Origin: Gammaproteobacteria bacterium | Lineage (GTDB): Bacteria; Pseudomonadota; Gammaproteobacteria; HK1 | Length of the DNA stretch: 64,000 bases | Assembly (NCBI GenBank): GCA_021773645.1 | Contig: JAJFJU010000012.1 | Span: 558,001 to 622,000 of the forward strand | Direction: 5' to 3' | Shown: in pieces, positions 1 to 10,500 of the stretch | How the letters are laid out: each line of letters begins with the position of its first letter | Numbering within the stretch: position 1 is the stretch's first letter | Program-made: the position numbers and the translations under genes | Notes under the pieces: model-generated | What the model was told of the DNA's origin: nothing | Database searches by the model: none | Seen by the model: only the letters and a program-made list of their open reading frames with translations

Positions 1-2063
1 GCATCCTTGTCCAGCTCAATAGTGACGTGGCGGTCGGCAAGCTGGCTTTCCAGCTCCATGATGAATTTTTCCACCACGTGACCGATGCTTTCCTCCGACA
101 ACGATTGGAAGGGCACGATGGCATCCAGGCGGTTGCGAAATTCCGGCGTGAACAGGCGTTCGATGGCGGCCATGTTATCGCCCGAGTGATCCTGCTCGGT
201 GAATCCCATGGATGAGCGTCCCATTTCGTGGGCCCCGGCATTGGTGGTCATCACCAAAATCACATTGCGAAAATCTGCCTTGCGGCCATTGTTGTCGGTG
301 AGGGTGCCGTGGTCCATGACCTGTAGCAGCAGATTGAAGACATCCGGGTGAGCTTTCTCTACCTCGTCGAGTAGCAGTACCGCGTGCGGTTCTTTGTTGA
401 TTGCCTCGGTGAGCAGTCCGCCTTGGTCGTAACCCACATAGCCTGGCGGGGCCCCAATCAGGCGTGAGACGGTGTGGCGCTCCATATATTCCGACATGTC
501 GAAGCGGATCAGGGCAATGCCCATGATCTTTGCTAGCTGGCGGGTGACCTCGGTTTTTCCTACCCCGGTGGGGCCGGCGAATAAATAACTGCCGATGGGT
601 TTCTCCATCTCACGCAGCCCGGAGCGGGCCATCTGGATAGCACTTTCGAGCATCTCGATGGCCGGGTCCTGACCAAACACCACCAATCTAAGATCGCGGC
701 CAAGCCGGCGCAACACGTCTTTATCGTTAGAGGAAACAGTTTTCGGTGGAATGCGTGCCATGCGCGCTACCACTGCCTCAATATCCGAAACCCCAAGGAG
801 TTTCTTACGCCGGGAGGGAGGCAATAGCTGTTGCGAGGCACCGGCCTCATCAATGACATCGATGGCCTTGTCCGGCAGGTGACGGTCATTGATATAACGC
901 TCTGCCAATTCAGCGGCCACCCGCATGGCCTTGCGGGAGAAGCGCAGCTTATGGTGTTCCTCAAAACGTGATTTTAGGCCGAGCAGGATCTGGGTGGTCT
1001 CATCGACACTGGGCTCGGCAATGTCTATTTTCTGAAAGCGTCGCGCCAGGGCCCGGTCTTTTTCAAAGACTCCACGATATTCCTGATAAGTGGTGGCACC
1101 GATACAGCGCAGTTCCCCGGAGCCCAGCAGCGGCTTGAGCAGGTTAGAGGCATCCATCACCCCACCCGAGGCTGCGCCCGCACCGATGATGGTGTGGATC
1201 TCGTCGATGAAGAGCACCGCATTGGGCTCCTCACGCAGCTCCGCCAATATCGCCTTGAAGCGCTTTTCAAAATCGCCCCGGTATTTGGTGCCGGCGAGCA
1301 GTGCACCAAGGTCCAGACAGTAGATAGTGCTTTTGGCCAGCACTTCAGGAACGTCCTGATCCACAATCATCTTGGCCAGCCCTTCGGCAATGGCGGTCTT
1401 GCCTACACCGGCCTCACCCACATACAGGGGATTATTTTTGCGCCGTCGGCACAGCACCTGAATGGTGCGCTCAACCTCCATCTGGCGTCCGATAAGGGGA
1501 TCGATCTTGCCCTGTCGAGCTTGTTCGTTGAGATTACTTGCGTAGGCTTCCAGGGCTCTCTGGCTTTCCTCCCCAGCGGTTGTCTCGGTGTCGTTATCGG
1601 CGGAGAATCGGCCTACCACCTCGTCATCATGAATTTTTGAGATGCCGTGCGATATATGATTGACGATATCCAGCCGGGTGACGTCACGCTTATTGAGAAA
1701 ATAGACCGCAGCAGTCTCGCGTTCGCTGAAAATGGCCACCAGCACATTGGCCCCGGTGACCTCTTTTTTCCCCGCCGACTGAACGTGCAGCACCGAGCGT
1801 TGCAGTACCCGCTGAAAGCCCAGTGTGGGCTGGGTTTCACGTTCATCCTCCATCTCCAGCACCGGGGTGTTTTCATCCAGGTGAAGGCTGATCTCATCGC
1901 GCAGATCATCGAGCTGCAGCCCACAGGCGCGTAGTACCTCGTTGGCCTCTGGATTGTCCAGCAGTGCCAGCAGCAGGTGTTCCACGGTCATGTACTCGTG
2001 GCGCCGCTCACGCGCGCTGCGGAAGGCCGCGTTAAGGGTAATTTCCAGTTCGTTGCTAAGCAT
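1..2063 (-). CDS. clpA: ATP-dependent Clp protease ATP-binding subunit ClpA (3' end outside window)
   Basis: AAA+ unfoldase that feeds substrates to the ClpP peptidase in the cytoplasm. The minus-strand frame opens at ATG 2063 ([14 protein letters not shown]) and runs to base 1 without a stop, so the C-terminus is missing. The N-terminal Clp_N repeat is followed by two AAA+ modules: the first Walker A reads GEAGVGKT with a FIDEIHT Walker B, and the second reads GPTGVGKT with LLDEVEKAH. The segment [13 protein letters not shown] is the second-module pore loop typical of ClpA. The gene lies 20 bp downstream of clpS on the same strand, the usual clpS-clpA order, so co-transcription is likely. 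About 687 of the roughly 750 residues usual for the family are visible. The identification is secure; only the C-terminal ClpP-docking part cannot be judged. Confidence 0.97.
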   Translation of the reverse strand, partial: MLSNELEITLNAAFRSARERRHEYMTVEHLLLALLDNPEANEVLRACGLQLDDLRDEISLHLDENTPVLEMEDERETQPTLGFQRVLQRSVLHVQSAGKKEVTGANVLVAIFSERETAAVYFLNKRDVTRLDIVNHISHGISKIHDDEVVGRFSADNDTETTAGEESQRALEAYASNLNEQARQGKIDPLIGRQMEVERTIQVLCRRRKNNPLYVGEAGVGKTAIAEGLAKMIVDQDVPEVLAKSTIYCLDLGALLAGTKYRGDFEKRFKAILAELREEPNAVLFIDEIHTIIGAGAASGGVMDASNLLKPLLGSGELRCIGATTYQEYRGVFEKDRALARRFQKIDIAEPSVDETTQILLGLKSRFEEHHKLRFSRKAMRVAAELAERYINDRHLPDKAIDVIDEAGASQQLLPPSRRKKLLGVSDIEAVVARMARIPPKTVSSNDKDVLRRLGRDLRLVVFGQDPAIEMLESAIQMARSGLREMEKPIGSYLFAGPTGVGKTEVTRQLAKIMGIALIRFDMSEYMERHTVSRLIGAPPGYVGYDQGGLLTEAINKEPHAVLLLDEVEKAHPDVFNLLLQVMDHGTLTDNNGRKADFRNVILVMTTNAGAHEMGRSSMGFTEQDHSGDNMAAIERLFTPEFRNRLDAIVPFQSLSEESIGHVVEKFIMELESQLADRHVTIELDKD

Positions 2064-2083
2064 TCCAGGCACAGGTCAGGCTC

Positions 2084-2404
2084 CTAGGCGTATTCCATGG
2101 TGCAGATCAGCGGGTGTTCATTCTCGCGGGCGCATTGATTGACCTGGGAAACCTTGGTTTCAGCGATCTCCCGGGTATAGGTGCCGCAGATGCCTTTTCC
2201 CTCGGTGTGGACTTGCAGCATGATACGTACCGCCTGTTCGCTGGGCACGGCAAAAAAATGCTCCAGAATATGCACCACGAATTCCATCGGGGTGTAGTCA
2301 TCGTTAAGCAGGATGACCTTATAAAGGGGCGGGCGTTTGAGCTTCGGCTTCGCCTCCTCTACGGCAAGGCTGTCCCCATGGATATGTTCGGGTAAGTTAG
2401 ACAT
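2084..2404 (-). CDS. clpS: ATP-dependent Clp protease adaptor ClpS
   Basis: N-end-rule adaptor that binds N-degron substrates and delivers them to ClpA. The 106-residue protein has the family length and keeps the N-degron pocket residues at the same numbers as the E. coli protein: Asn34, Asp35, Asp36 in [12 protein letters not shown] and His66 in LQVHTEGKG. The C-terminal stretch [15 protein letters not shown] is also typical. The N-terminal 20 or so residues are the expected flexible ClpA-engaging extension. It starts 263 bp from korA, which is transcribed divergently, so a bidirectional promoter region lies in 2405-2666. It is followed closely by clpA. Confidence 0.97.
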   Translation of the reverse strand: MSNLPEHIHGDSLAVEEAKPKLKRPPLYKVILLNDDYTPMEFVVHILEHFFAVPSEQAVRIMLQVHTEGKGICGTYTREIAETKVSQVNQCARENEHPLICTMEYA

Positions 2405-2666
2405 AGTGCAATTTTAGCGTAAATAGGCTTCCAATGACGGTGCTGAACAATTGCTGATGAAGATTACCCACAACGGATTGGACCATCGGCGTCGAACTTT
2501 GTTTTGTCCGTATCGATTGCCGTTGGGCCGCACGGGACTTCCATCCCGTAACGGTAGGGAGTATAAGGCGTGGTCAGGCGTATAGCGGGTGAGCGGTCAC
2601 AGTTCCGCAAAGCCGGTTATCATTGCCTCGCGAGTACATCAAAACTTACTGGGGAGCATGCCGACC

Positions 2667-4505
2667 ATGGCAGAAAAGCAGCTTGTAGAGCTTGAGGAAG
2701 TGACCATCCGTTTTACCGGAGATTCCGGCGACGGGATGCAGGTAACCGGGGGGAAATTCAGTGAGTCGACGATGCTCGCGGGTAACGACCTCTCCACCCT
2801 ACCGGATTATCCGGCGGAAATTCGCGCCCCTGCAGGCACCCTGGCCGGCGTCTCTGGTTTTCAGATCCATTTTGCCTCGCGCAATGTGCATACGCCGGCC
2901 GATCAACCCGATGTGTTGGTGGCCTTTAATCCTGCTGCGCTGAAAACCAATATCGACGATCTGCGTCCTGGTGGCACCGTCATCGTCAATCAGGATGCCT
3001 TCAAGAAAAGGGCGCTGGCGAAGGCCGAGTACGACGAAAACCCGTTGCCGGCGTTACGCGATCGTTTCAACGTGGTGGAACTGCCGCTTACCCAACTGAA
3101 TCGCAAGGCGCTGGAGGATATAGACCTGGGCAGTCGAGACATCGACCGCTGCAAAAACTTTTTCGTCCTCGGCATCATGTACTGGATGTATAGTCGGGAT
3201 CTGGAACCCACCCAACGCTGGCTGCGCGGACGTTTTCGCGGTGATGTGAGGGAGGCTAATCTGCGTGCCTTGGCAGCGGGACATGCCTATGGTGAAACCA
3301 CCGAGTTGTTGCCGACCTCTTATCAGGTTCCGCCGGCTAAAATTGCCCCGGGCACCTATCGAAACATTACCGGCAACACGGCCTTTGCTTGGGGCATTGT
3401 GGCCGCCGGAGTACAGATGGATCGCCAGATCTTTCTCGGCGCCTATCCCATTACCCCGGCCAGCGATATTCTCCATGAAGTGGCGCGTTATGGTCATTTT
3501 GGTATCAAAACTGTGCAGGCGGAGGATGAAATTGCCGCTTGTTGTGCCTCCATCGGTGCCGCCTTCGCGGGTAGTTTGGCGGTCACCTGTACCAGTGGGC
3601 CTGGCCTAGCCCTCAAACAGGAGGCCATCAATCTCGCGGTGATGGCCGAATTGCCACTGGTGATTATCGACATTCAGCGTGGTGGACCCTCTACGGGCAT
3701 GCCCACCAAGGTGGAGCAGGGCGATCTCCCAATGGCGCTTTTCGGGCGTAACTCCGACAGTCCCATGCCGGTGCTGGCGGCTTCATCCCCAGGTGACTGC
3801 TTTCACACGGTTTTTGAGGCCTTCCGCTGGGCGGTGAAATACATGACCCCGGTAATCGTGCTTTCCGACAGCTACTTGGCCAATGGTACCGAGCCATGGT
3901 TGATTCCGGACATCGAGTCCTTGCCGCGGGTAAGTATTCCGCCGCCACCCAAGCCAGAAGATTTCGAGCCCTATCGCCGCGACCTGGAAACCCTGGCAAG
4001 GCCATGGGCAACACCGGGTACGCCGGGTCTGGAACATCGTATTGGCGGCCTTTCTACCGAGGAAAATACCGGCAATGTGTCCTACGACCCGGACAATAAC
4101 GAACGCATGATGCAGCTGCGCGATCAGAAGGTGGCGGGTATCGTCGCCGATATCCCACCGCTGGAGGTGATTGGCAGCGAGCAGGGTGAATTACTCATCG
4201 TGGGTTGGGGCAGTACCCGCGGTGCCATTACCTCGGCAGTAGAGGCGGCCCGCGCAGAGGGGCTGGACGTTTCCCGCATCCATTTGCGCCACATCAATCC
4301 CTTTCCCGCAAACCTTGGGGAGATCCTCGGTAATTTCCGCCATATTCTGGTGCCAGAGATTAACCTGGGCCACTTGACCCGTTTGTTGCGGGCTGAATTC
4401 CTGGTGCCCGCCGAGGTCATGAGCAAGACTCAGGGGAAGCCCTTTAAGGTGGCCGAAATCCGTAAACGTATCGATGAAATTCTGTCCTCGGAGGATGATT
4501 CCTGA
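2667..4505 (+). CDS. korA: 2-oxoglutarate:ferredoxin oxidoreductase, alpha subunit (gamma-alpha fusion)
   Basis: Subunit of a CoA-dependent 2-oxoacid:ferredoxin oxidoreductase (2-oxoglutarate to succinyl-CoA plus reduced ferredoxin, or the reverse). The first about 190 residues are the gamma domain (FTGDSGDGMQVTGGKF, PDYPAEIRAPAGTLAGVSGF). Then comes the alpha pyrimidine-binding domain (FLGAYPITPASDILHEVA, CTSGPGLALKQEA, QRGGPSTGMPTK) and a C-terminal transketolase-like domain (LIVGWGSTRGAI). I use ATG 2667 because GGGGAG at 2651-2656 is 10 bp upstream. An in-frame GTG at 2589 and an ATG at 2658 are possible but poorer. The stop overlaps the korB start (TGATG). No separate ferredoxin-like delta subunit is adjacent, as in the two-subunit KorAB type. 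Substrate preference for 2-oxoglutarate is inferred from the family. Confidence 0.93.
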   Translation: MAEKQLVELEEVTIRFTGDSGDGMQVTGGKFSESTMLAGNDLSTLPDYPAEIRAPAGTLAGVSGFQIHFASRNVHTPADQPDVLVAFNPAALKTNIDDLRPGGTVIVNQDAFKKRALAKAEYDENPLPALRDRFNVVELPLTQLNRKALEDIDLGSRDIDRCKNFFVLGIMYWMYSRDLEPTQRWLRGRFRGDVREANLRALAAGHAYGETTELLPTSYQVPPAKIAPGTYRNITGNTAFAWGIVAAGVQMDRQIFLGAYPITPASDILHEVARYGHFGIKTVQAEDEIAACCASIGAAFAGSLAVTCTSGPGLALKQEAINLAVMAELPLVIIDIQRGGPSTGMPTKVEQGDLPMALFGRNSDSPMPVLAASSPGDCFHTVFEAFRWAVKYMTPVIVLSDSYLANGTEPWLIPDIESLPRVSIPPPPKPEDFEPYRRDLETLARPWATPGTPGLEHRIGGLSTEENTGNVSYDPDNNERMMQLRDQKVAGIVADIPPLEVIGSEQGELLIVGWGSTRGAITSAVEAARAEGLDVSRIHLRHINPFPANLGEILGNFRHILVPEINLGHLTRLLRAEFLVPAEVMSKTQGKPFKVAEIRKRIDEILSSEDDS

Positions 4506-5530
4506 TGGCTACTCCCGCCGCAAAGTTAACGCGTAAGGATTTCACTAGCGCTCAGACGGTACGTTGGTGCCCGGGCTGTGGTGATTACTCCATTCTGGCC
4601 AATATGCAGCGACTTCTGCCCGAACTGGGTTTGTCCCCCGAGAAGGTCGTTTTCGTGTCCGGAATCGGCTGCTCCAGCCGCTTTCCCTATTATCTGGACA
4701 CCTATGGTTTCCACACCATCCATGGCCGTGCCCCCGCCTTTGCCACCGGTATCAAGGCCAGCAATCCTGATTTATCGGTGTGGGTGGTGACTGGTGATGG
4801 CGATGGTCTCTCCATCGGTGGCAACCACTTGTTGCATATCATCCGGCGCAACGTGGATGTCAATATTCTGTTGTTTAACAATCGTGTCTACGGCCTGACC
4901 AAGGGTCAATATTCACCCACCTCACGTATGGGCATGAAGACCAAATCCACGCCACTGGGCTCCATCGATCATCCGATTGACCCGCTTTCCTTTGCCCTCG
5001 GTGCCGCTGCGACCTTCGTGGCCCGTACCGTGGATGTGGATGCCGAGCATATGCGCTACGTGTTTCGGCGCGCCGAAGAGCATCGCGGCACTTCCTTTAT
5101 AGAAATCCTGCAGAATTGCCCGGTATTCAATGATAATGAATGGGATGAGCTGGAGGATCGCAAGCAACGTGTGGATGCGGGGCTGATACTGCAACATGGT
5201 CAGCCGCTTGTGACTGGCAGTGAAGGTCGGCGGCGTGGGATACGCATTGACTCTGGTGTGCCTTCGGTGATCGATCTCGGTGATGGCGCCGATGTCTCTA
5301 GCGCTGATATTGCGGTGCATAATGAATGCCATGATTCACCGGCCTATGCCTTTGCTCTGGCTAGTATGGAGCGGCCTAACTTTCCTTTGCCGTTGGGGGT
5401 GTTCCGTGCGGTGGAGTCGCCGACCTACGACGGCATGTTAGAGCAGCAGATGGAACAGGCGAGGGAATTAAGGGGTGCCGGTAATCTGCGGGATCTGCTG
5501 CATTCCGGTGAAACCTGGACCGTTAAGTAG
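4505..5530 (+). CDS. korB: 2-oxoglutarate:ferredoxin oxidoreductase, beta subunit
   Basis: Thiamine-diphosphate and [4Fe-4S]-binding partner of KorA, 341 residues. The N-terminal CPGCGD and the GIGCSSR segment supply cluster-ligand cysteines. The ThDP motif is GDGDGLSIGGNH, followed by NRVYGLTKGQYSPTS, the usual active-site lid region. The ATG overlaps the korA stop by one base, so the two are translationally coupled. The gene ends 14 bp from the stop of a convergent unknown gene, with no obvious hairpin terminator between them. An enzyme of this type serves either a ferredoxin-linked TCA step or the reductive TCA cycle; the window holds no ATP-citrate lyase or other marker to decide. Confidence 0.93.
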   Translation: MATPAAKLTRKDFTSAQTVRWCPGCGDYSILANMQRLLPELGLSPEKVVFVSGIGCSSRFPYYLDTYGFHTIHGRAPAFATGIKASNPDLSVWVVTGDGDGLSIGGNHLLHIIRRNVDVNILLFNNRVYGLTKGQYSPTSRMGMKTKSTPLGSIDHPIDPLSFALGAAATFVARTVDVDAEHMRYVFRRAEEHRGTSFIEILQNCPVFNDNEWDELEDRKQRVDAGLILQHGQPLVTGSEGRRRGIRIDSGVPSVIDLGDGADVSSADIAVHNECHDSPAYAFALASMERPNFPLPLGVFRAVESPTYDGMLEQQMEQARELRGAGNLRDLLHSGETWTVK

Positions 5531-5544
5531 GGCTACAGATCCTC

Positions 5545-6471
5545 TTAGGCGGCACGTCCGGAACGCTTGCGTCCGGGCTTGCCGTACTGCTCCAAATAAT
5601 CCTCGCAGCGGGCGGCAAATTTGACGGCGCTTTTGGTCATGGGGACGCGGGCGCTGGCAAGGTAGCCTATGAGTGCCTTTGCTTCTTGAATGATTCGTTT
5701 TCCGGCGTCGTTGCGTGCTCGTGGCAGCTTGGCTGCGGTTGCCTCCGGTGCAAAGGCCAACACCGCTTCCCCTGCGGCCACGAAGTGTGGCCATAGCTCA
5801 AACATCACTGGGTCCTTGCGCAGGGTTTCACAAACCGTTTTGGCCTCTAGTGCCAGTTCGCGAAAAAGGGGTTTGAGAGTGGCGTATACCGGTTCCTTGC
5901 ACAGTGTTTGTTCCAGCTGTTTCGTGATCCGATCGATATCGCGCATGGCTTGGGCAATTTTCATATAGCGGCTATCGTAAAAATCCGATACCGGGAGTAA
6001 GAAGGCCTTCAGTGGCTCGCCCCAGAGTTCGTCGATACCCTCATGACCACTGTAATGGTGGACATGTTTACCCAGCTCCAAAGCCTCTTGAAAATAGTCT
6101 CCGCATTGTTTCATTAGCTCGTTCTGACGGCTGATGAGCACCCCTTTTTGTTCCAGCTCAACCACCATGGTAAAGATGTCGGTGGCGCGATTGAACAGTG
6201 CCCCGGCGAGCATCGCGCCATTCACGCGTTTGCGGGTCGGCTCTTCCTCCCTTTCATAGGCGGCGCGTGCCTCATCGAGTTTTTCTCCCGGGGTGTTGAT
6301 GCCTGCCTCGGTGTGGTGAAAGAGCCGCTTGGTGAGGACATCAATGAGGTGCTTCTTGGCTGCCAGGGTGTCCTGCGGAGGCTCGTAATAGCGAATCCAG
6401 TAACCATCGTAATGCACGCTATCGACACCCTTAATCTGCCGCCTTGTGCCGTTTTCTATCTCTGCCTTCAC
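5545..6471 (-). CDS. conserved hypothetical protein, helical, cytoplasmic
   Basis: I do not recognise this 308-residue protein. It begins MKAEIENGTRRQIKGV, then YDGYWIRYYEPP, and continues as a run of amphipathic helices rich in Glu, Lys, Ala and Leu. The C-terminus is very basic (GKPGRKRSGRAA). No signal peptide, membrane span, nucleotide-binding motif or metal-ligand cluster is visible. A His-rich patch (LGKHVHHYSGHEGIDELWGEPLK is the neighbourhood, residues about 135-157) could bind a ligand, but that is a guess. Codon use resembles the neighbours, so I see no sign of recent transfer. It converges with korB and has no partner gene. Upstream lies a gene-poor repeat region. Confidence 0.7.
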   Translation of the reverse strand: MKAEIENGTRRQIKGVDSVHYDGYWIRYYEPPQDTLAAKKHLIDVLTKRLFHHTEAGINTPGEKLDEARAAYEREEEPTRKRVNGAMLAGALFNRATDIFTMVVELEQKGVLISRQNELMKQCGDYFQEALELGKHVHHYSGHEGIDELWGEPLKAFLLPVSDFYDSRYMKIAQAMRDIDRITKQLEQTLCKEPVYATLKPLFRELALEAKTVCETLRKDPVMFELWPHFVAAGEAVLAFAPEATAAKLPRARNDAGKRIIQEAKALIGYLASARVPMTKSAVKFAARCEDYLEQYGKPGRKRSGRAA

Positions 6472-6882
6472 CCAAACGCCCCTCTGCGATTGTTTCTAGC
6501 TGTCACGCGCTCCCGTGATTGCGTTGCCAAACTCCCCTGTTGCACAGCCTCTAGGAGTCTGGCGGATTTAGGCGCTCGTCGCGAGGGAAAGCTATTTTGA
6601 GGCAGATTTTTCGCTCGTTTGAGGCCAATAGCCAGACTATTAAACGAAAAGGACCGAAAATATATGGCCAAAATAGCTTTTCCGCAGCAGAGCAGTCCTA
6701 AGTTCGACAGACTCCTTAATATTATGGGCCGAATCTCCCTGAACTCAATGGGGGAATTAGGGTTTCCTGGCGCTATCGCCAGCTGGGAAAAGAGGCTCCG
6801 GGGACATTAGTTAATCGCCTGTCAGCAGCTTGTGAAGGTGACTTCCTTCGCACCAATACCCGCTAAATAATGGGGTCTTTAT
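6472..6882. other. gene-poor interval with inverted repeats
   Basis: About 490 bp separate the unknown minus-strand gene from the truncated haemoglobin gene. I find no convincing gene here. It holds a long-spaced inverted repeat (6588-6680, listed separately) and a small hairpin at 6767-6782 (CTGGCG, loop CTAT, CGCCAG). The short plus-strand frame from ATG 6664 (48 codons) overlaps one repeat arm and has no recognisable protein. Confidence 0.5.
6588..6680. repeat. inverted repeat, 12-bp arms 69 bp apart
   Basis: The left arm AAAGCTATTTTG (6588-6599) is the exact reverse complement of the right arm CAAAATAGCTTT (6669-6680). The match continues imperfectly outward, and TTTTCGCTCGTTT / AAACGAAAAGG inside the loop is a second weak pairing. 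It could be the remains of a small non-autonomous element or a structured RNA. No flanking gene relates to it. Confidence 0.5.
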
Positions 6883-6896
6883 TAACATGCATGTTA
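6883..6896. promoter_or_regulatory. perfect 14-bp palindrome upstream of the haemoglobin gene (candidate operator)
   Basis: TAACATGCATGTTA is a perfect palindrome 69 bp upstream of the haemoglobin ATG. TATACAAT, a possible -10 element, begins a few bases later. The ATGCAT core resembles half-sites of the nitric-oxide-sensing repressor NsrR, but the two-half-site arrangement is not clear, so the regulator is unknown. Confidence 0.4.
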
Positions 6897-6964
6897 TCTA
6901 TACAATAAGCCCGCGTCGCAGCATCCAGGCGACGAACCCTATCAATCGTTTGGAGAATGTAATA

Positions 6965-7345
6965 ATGGCTGAAGACAACAAAGCGTCCCTGTATGAGCGT
7001 CTCGGTGGTCAGGCTGCGGTGGATGCAGCAGTAGAAAAATTCTATCCGAAGGTGCTGGCGGACGATCGTATCAATTATTTCTTTGATAATACTGATATGA
7101 CCAAACAGTCGGGCAAGCAGAAGGCCTTTTTGACCATGGCCTTTGGTGGTCCTAATGGTTACACCGGCATGGACATGCGCAAAGGTCACGCGCATCTGCT
7201 AGAGCGTGGCCTCAATGACAGCCATTTTGATGCCGTGGTGGAGAATCTGGGCAACACCCTGAAGGAAATGGGCGTGGCCGATGATCTTATCGGTGAGGTT
7301 TCCGCCATTGCGGAAACTACCCGTAAGGATGTGCTGGGTCGGTAA
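6965..7345 (+). CDS. group I truncated haemoglobin
   Basis: Small haem protein of the 2-on-2 globin family, which binds O2 and NO and is often used for NO detoxification or oxygen handling. The 126-residue product has the family opening SLYERLGGQAAVDAAVEKFY, the B-helix region INYFFDNTDM, and the proximal-His segment MRKGHAHLLE followed by FDAVVENLGNTL. I start at ATG 6965 because TTTGGAGAATG lies 6-12 bp upstream; the in-frame ATG at 6887 sits inside a palindrome and would add residues foreign to the family. The gene stands alone, with a strong terminator 22 bp after its stop and a palindrome in its promoter region. That arrangement suits a single stress-induced transcript. Confidence 0.93.
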   Translation: MAEDNKASLYERLGGQAAVDAAVEKFYPKVLADDRINYFFDNTDMTKQSGKQKAFLTMAFGGPNGYTGMDMRKGHAHLLERGLNDSHFDAVVENLGNTLKEMGVADDLIGEVSAIAETTRKDVLGR

Positions 7346-7366
7346 TCTCCTGCCTTAAAGCGCACT

Positions 7367-7399
7367 AAAGGGCTGGCGATGAGCGCCAGCCCTTTTTTT
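7367..7399 (+). terminator. Rho-independent terminator after the haemoglobin gene
   Basis: GGGCTGGCG (7370-7378), a five-base loop, then CGCCAGCCC (7384-7392), followed by seven T residues (7393-7399). Three A residues before the stem pair with the first Ts. The 9-bp GC-rich stem is perfect. Confidence 0.92.
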
Positions 7400-7560
7400 A
7401 TGGGCGGTCGTTAAAGGCAGAATCCTCTGTTTCATTCAAGAAATGTTCAACCTGGCCGAAACTAAACTAGCAGGTGATAATAATTGACTAAATTACTAGG
7501 GAATCTCTGGCTTATTCGGGACGAGGCCGGTATGAGGATAAACGAGGTGAAAGTTCTTCT

Positions 7561-10500
7561 GTGAATTGGGCTTTAGATAAGATTGGCAACAGAATGGTCA
7601 TGAATAGGTGGGAGGGCGTTATCGTCTTCCTGCTGTTGCTTATTCTGTTTGGTGCGACGTGGGGGGTCATTTCCCATATTGAAGAACAAGCAAAAGCGGG
7701 GGTTGGGAAATCTCTGCGTACAGCGCTACAAACCTCCTATACCGCCGTACTCAATCACTTGGATGGCCAGAAAAATGCGGCCCTGGTGTGGGCCCATAAT
7801 GCCGACCTACTCAATTATGTCAGTGGTTTGCAAGCCCAGGACCGGGATGTGGACACTCTTATCCATAGTGATGAGCAGCAGAAATTACGTGCACTGTTAA
7901 GGCCAATATTAGGTGTTGTGGGTTACCGTGGCTTTTTTATTGTGGCCAACGACAATCTGAATCTGGCCTCCTCCCGGGATGGCAATGTGGGTGCTGTCAA
8001 CCTGCTGACTAGGCAACATGGCTTTCTGGAGCGGGTACGTGCCGGAGAGACCCTGGTGAGCCTGCCCCAGCGCTCGGATGTTCCTCTCAAGGATAGCTCC
8101 GGCAGGCTGACGGATGGTTTGGCCACCATGTTCGTCGCCACACCGCTCATAGACAATGCCGGGGAGGTGATGGCTATACTTGCCTTTCGTCTTGAGCCCG
8201 AGGACACTTTTTTTCAGATATTCAAGCATGGCCGTTTTGGAGACAGTGGTGAGACCTATGCCTTCAATAATAGGGGGCTACTCATCAGCGATAGCCGCTT
8301 TACCGAAACCCTCGTACAGATTGGCCTGCTCTCCGCGGGTAGTCATGCAGAATTTGAGATTCAGATACGTGATCCCGGCGTCAACTTATTGGCTGGGTTA
8401 AAGCCCGCCTTACCGCATCTGGAGCAGCCACTGACACGCATGGCCCTAAGTGCTACGCGCGGGGAAAGTGCGGAAAGCCTTGAAGGCTATCGAGATTATC
8501 GCGGGGTCCCCGTGGTTGGTGCCTGGCTTTGGGATGAAAACTATCACTTCGGGATTGCCACAGAAGTTGATGTCGAAGAGGCCTTCGATACTTTTTACGA
8601 TATGCGTTTTGCCCTGTTTCTATATTTGCTGCTGTCCATGGCTGCCCTGATAGCCTTGGCTTTGTTGTCGTCTTCCAGCCGCAAAAAAATTGCTGAGAAA
8701 GAGGCGCAATATCATGAAAGTATCAGCATCAGCTCACAGGGCTACTGGTTGCTCGATAGCCAGGCCCGGATGCTGGAGGTCAATCAGGCATTTTGTACCA
8801 TGCTAGGGCGTAAATCGGCCGAGCTGCTGGGTAAAAGACCCTCGGAGTTTTCCAGTGATGCGGGTCAGAAGATCCTGTTGGGACAGCTGGGAAGTATGTC
8901 CACGAGCCCGCGGCGCCGATATGAACTTATCCTGCTCAACAAACAAAACGAGTCGGTCTATGTGGATGTACACGCTAATACCCTGAGGGATTCACAAGGC
9001 GAGATTACCGGTGCGGTGGCATTTATCACTGACATTAGCGAACGCAAAGAAGTGGAACAGACGCTGGCAGAAAAGGCCAGGGAGCTGGATTTTCAGAAAT
9101 ATGCCCTAGATCAACATGCCATTGTCAGCATTGCTGATATTAAAGGAAATATTAGCTATGCCAATGAAAAATTTTGTGAGATCAGCGGCTACTCGCTGGA
9201 GGAATTGCTAGGTAATAATCATCGTATTGTGGGCTCTGGACTGCACTCGCAGGATTTTTTCAGCCAGATGTGGCGGACTATCGCACAAGGAGATGTGTGG
9301 CGAGGAAATATCAGAAACCTCAAGAAGGGGGGTGGCTATTATTGGGTCAATGCCACCATTGTTCCCTCCCTGGATGAACGGGGTAAGCCTTTTCAGTATG
9401 TAGCCATACGTACCGACATTACTGAACGCATACGGGCCGAGGAACAGCTGATAGAAAGTAAGGAGCGGTTGTCGGCGGCCATTGAGAATGTGCCGGGTGG
9501 TTTCCTGATGGTCGACAAGACTGGCTGTATCACCTTATTCAATAGCAAGTTCATAGGCCTTTATCCGGTCATGCAGGACCATCTTTTCTATGGCGAGTGC
9601 TTCGATGAATTTATCCGTACGGGAGCCAAACGTGGCCTCTATCCAGCGGCCCATGGTCGCATTGATGAGTGGGTGGAAGAACGGCTGAAAAAACATCGAA
9701 GCAAGGAAATTTGCTTTGAGGAGCGGTTGGCAGATGGACGTTGGCTTAGCATCGCCATCAAAGAGATGCCTGACGGCTCCAGGGTGGGTATACATCTGGA
9801 TATTAGTGCCCTCAAGCAGGCGACCGAGGCCGCCAACCAAGCGAGTAAGGCCAAGTCGCAATTCCTGTCTTCCATGAGCCACGAATTGCGCACCCCCATG
9901 AACGCTATACTCGGCTTTGGTCAGATGCTGGAGTTTAATCCCGAGGAACCGCTAAGCGTTCATCAGAAAGAGTGCGTGGACCATATCACCAAGGGCGGTC
10001 AGCATCTGCTGCTACTCATTAACGATATTCTTGATCTCGCCCAGATCGAGACAGGGAAGGTGGAACTTTCCATTGAGGATGTTTTGCCATCGGAGGTGTT
10101 TGAGGAGTGCCTGCCGCTGGTAGCGGTGATGGCCAAGGCGCGTGCCATCGAAATCATCCCACCCCGTGCAGAAAATATACCGCGGGTGCGGGCCGACCAC
10201 GTACGCCTTAAGCAAGTGCTGATTAATTTGATGTCCAATGCCGTTAAGTACAATCACCAAGGCGGCACCCTCTCCGTTAATTTTGAAGAACGCCCGAACA
10301 GACAGTTACGCATCGCCGTGAACGATACCGGTCCAGGCATTCCTAAGGATAAACAAGCGCTGTTATTTAAGGCTTTCAATCGTCTGGGTGCTGAGGCGAC
10401 AGCGGTGGAAGGCACCGGTATCGGACTAGTCGTTTGCAAGGAGCTTGTGGAACTCATGAGGGGCTCCATGGGTATGGAGAGTGAGCTGGGTAGGGGCACA

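Noticed and set aside
6664-6810. 48-codon plus-strand ORF with AAAGGA upstream
   Set aside because: It covers one arm of the inverted repeat and resembles no protein I know; coding support is lacking.
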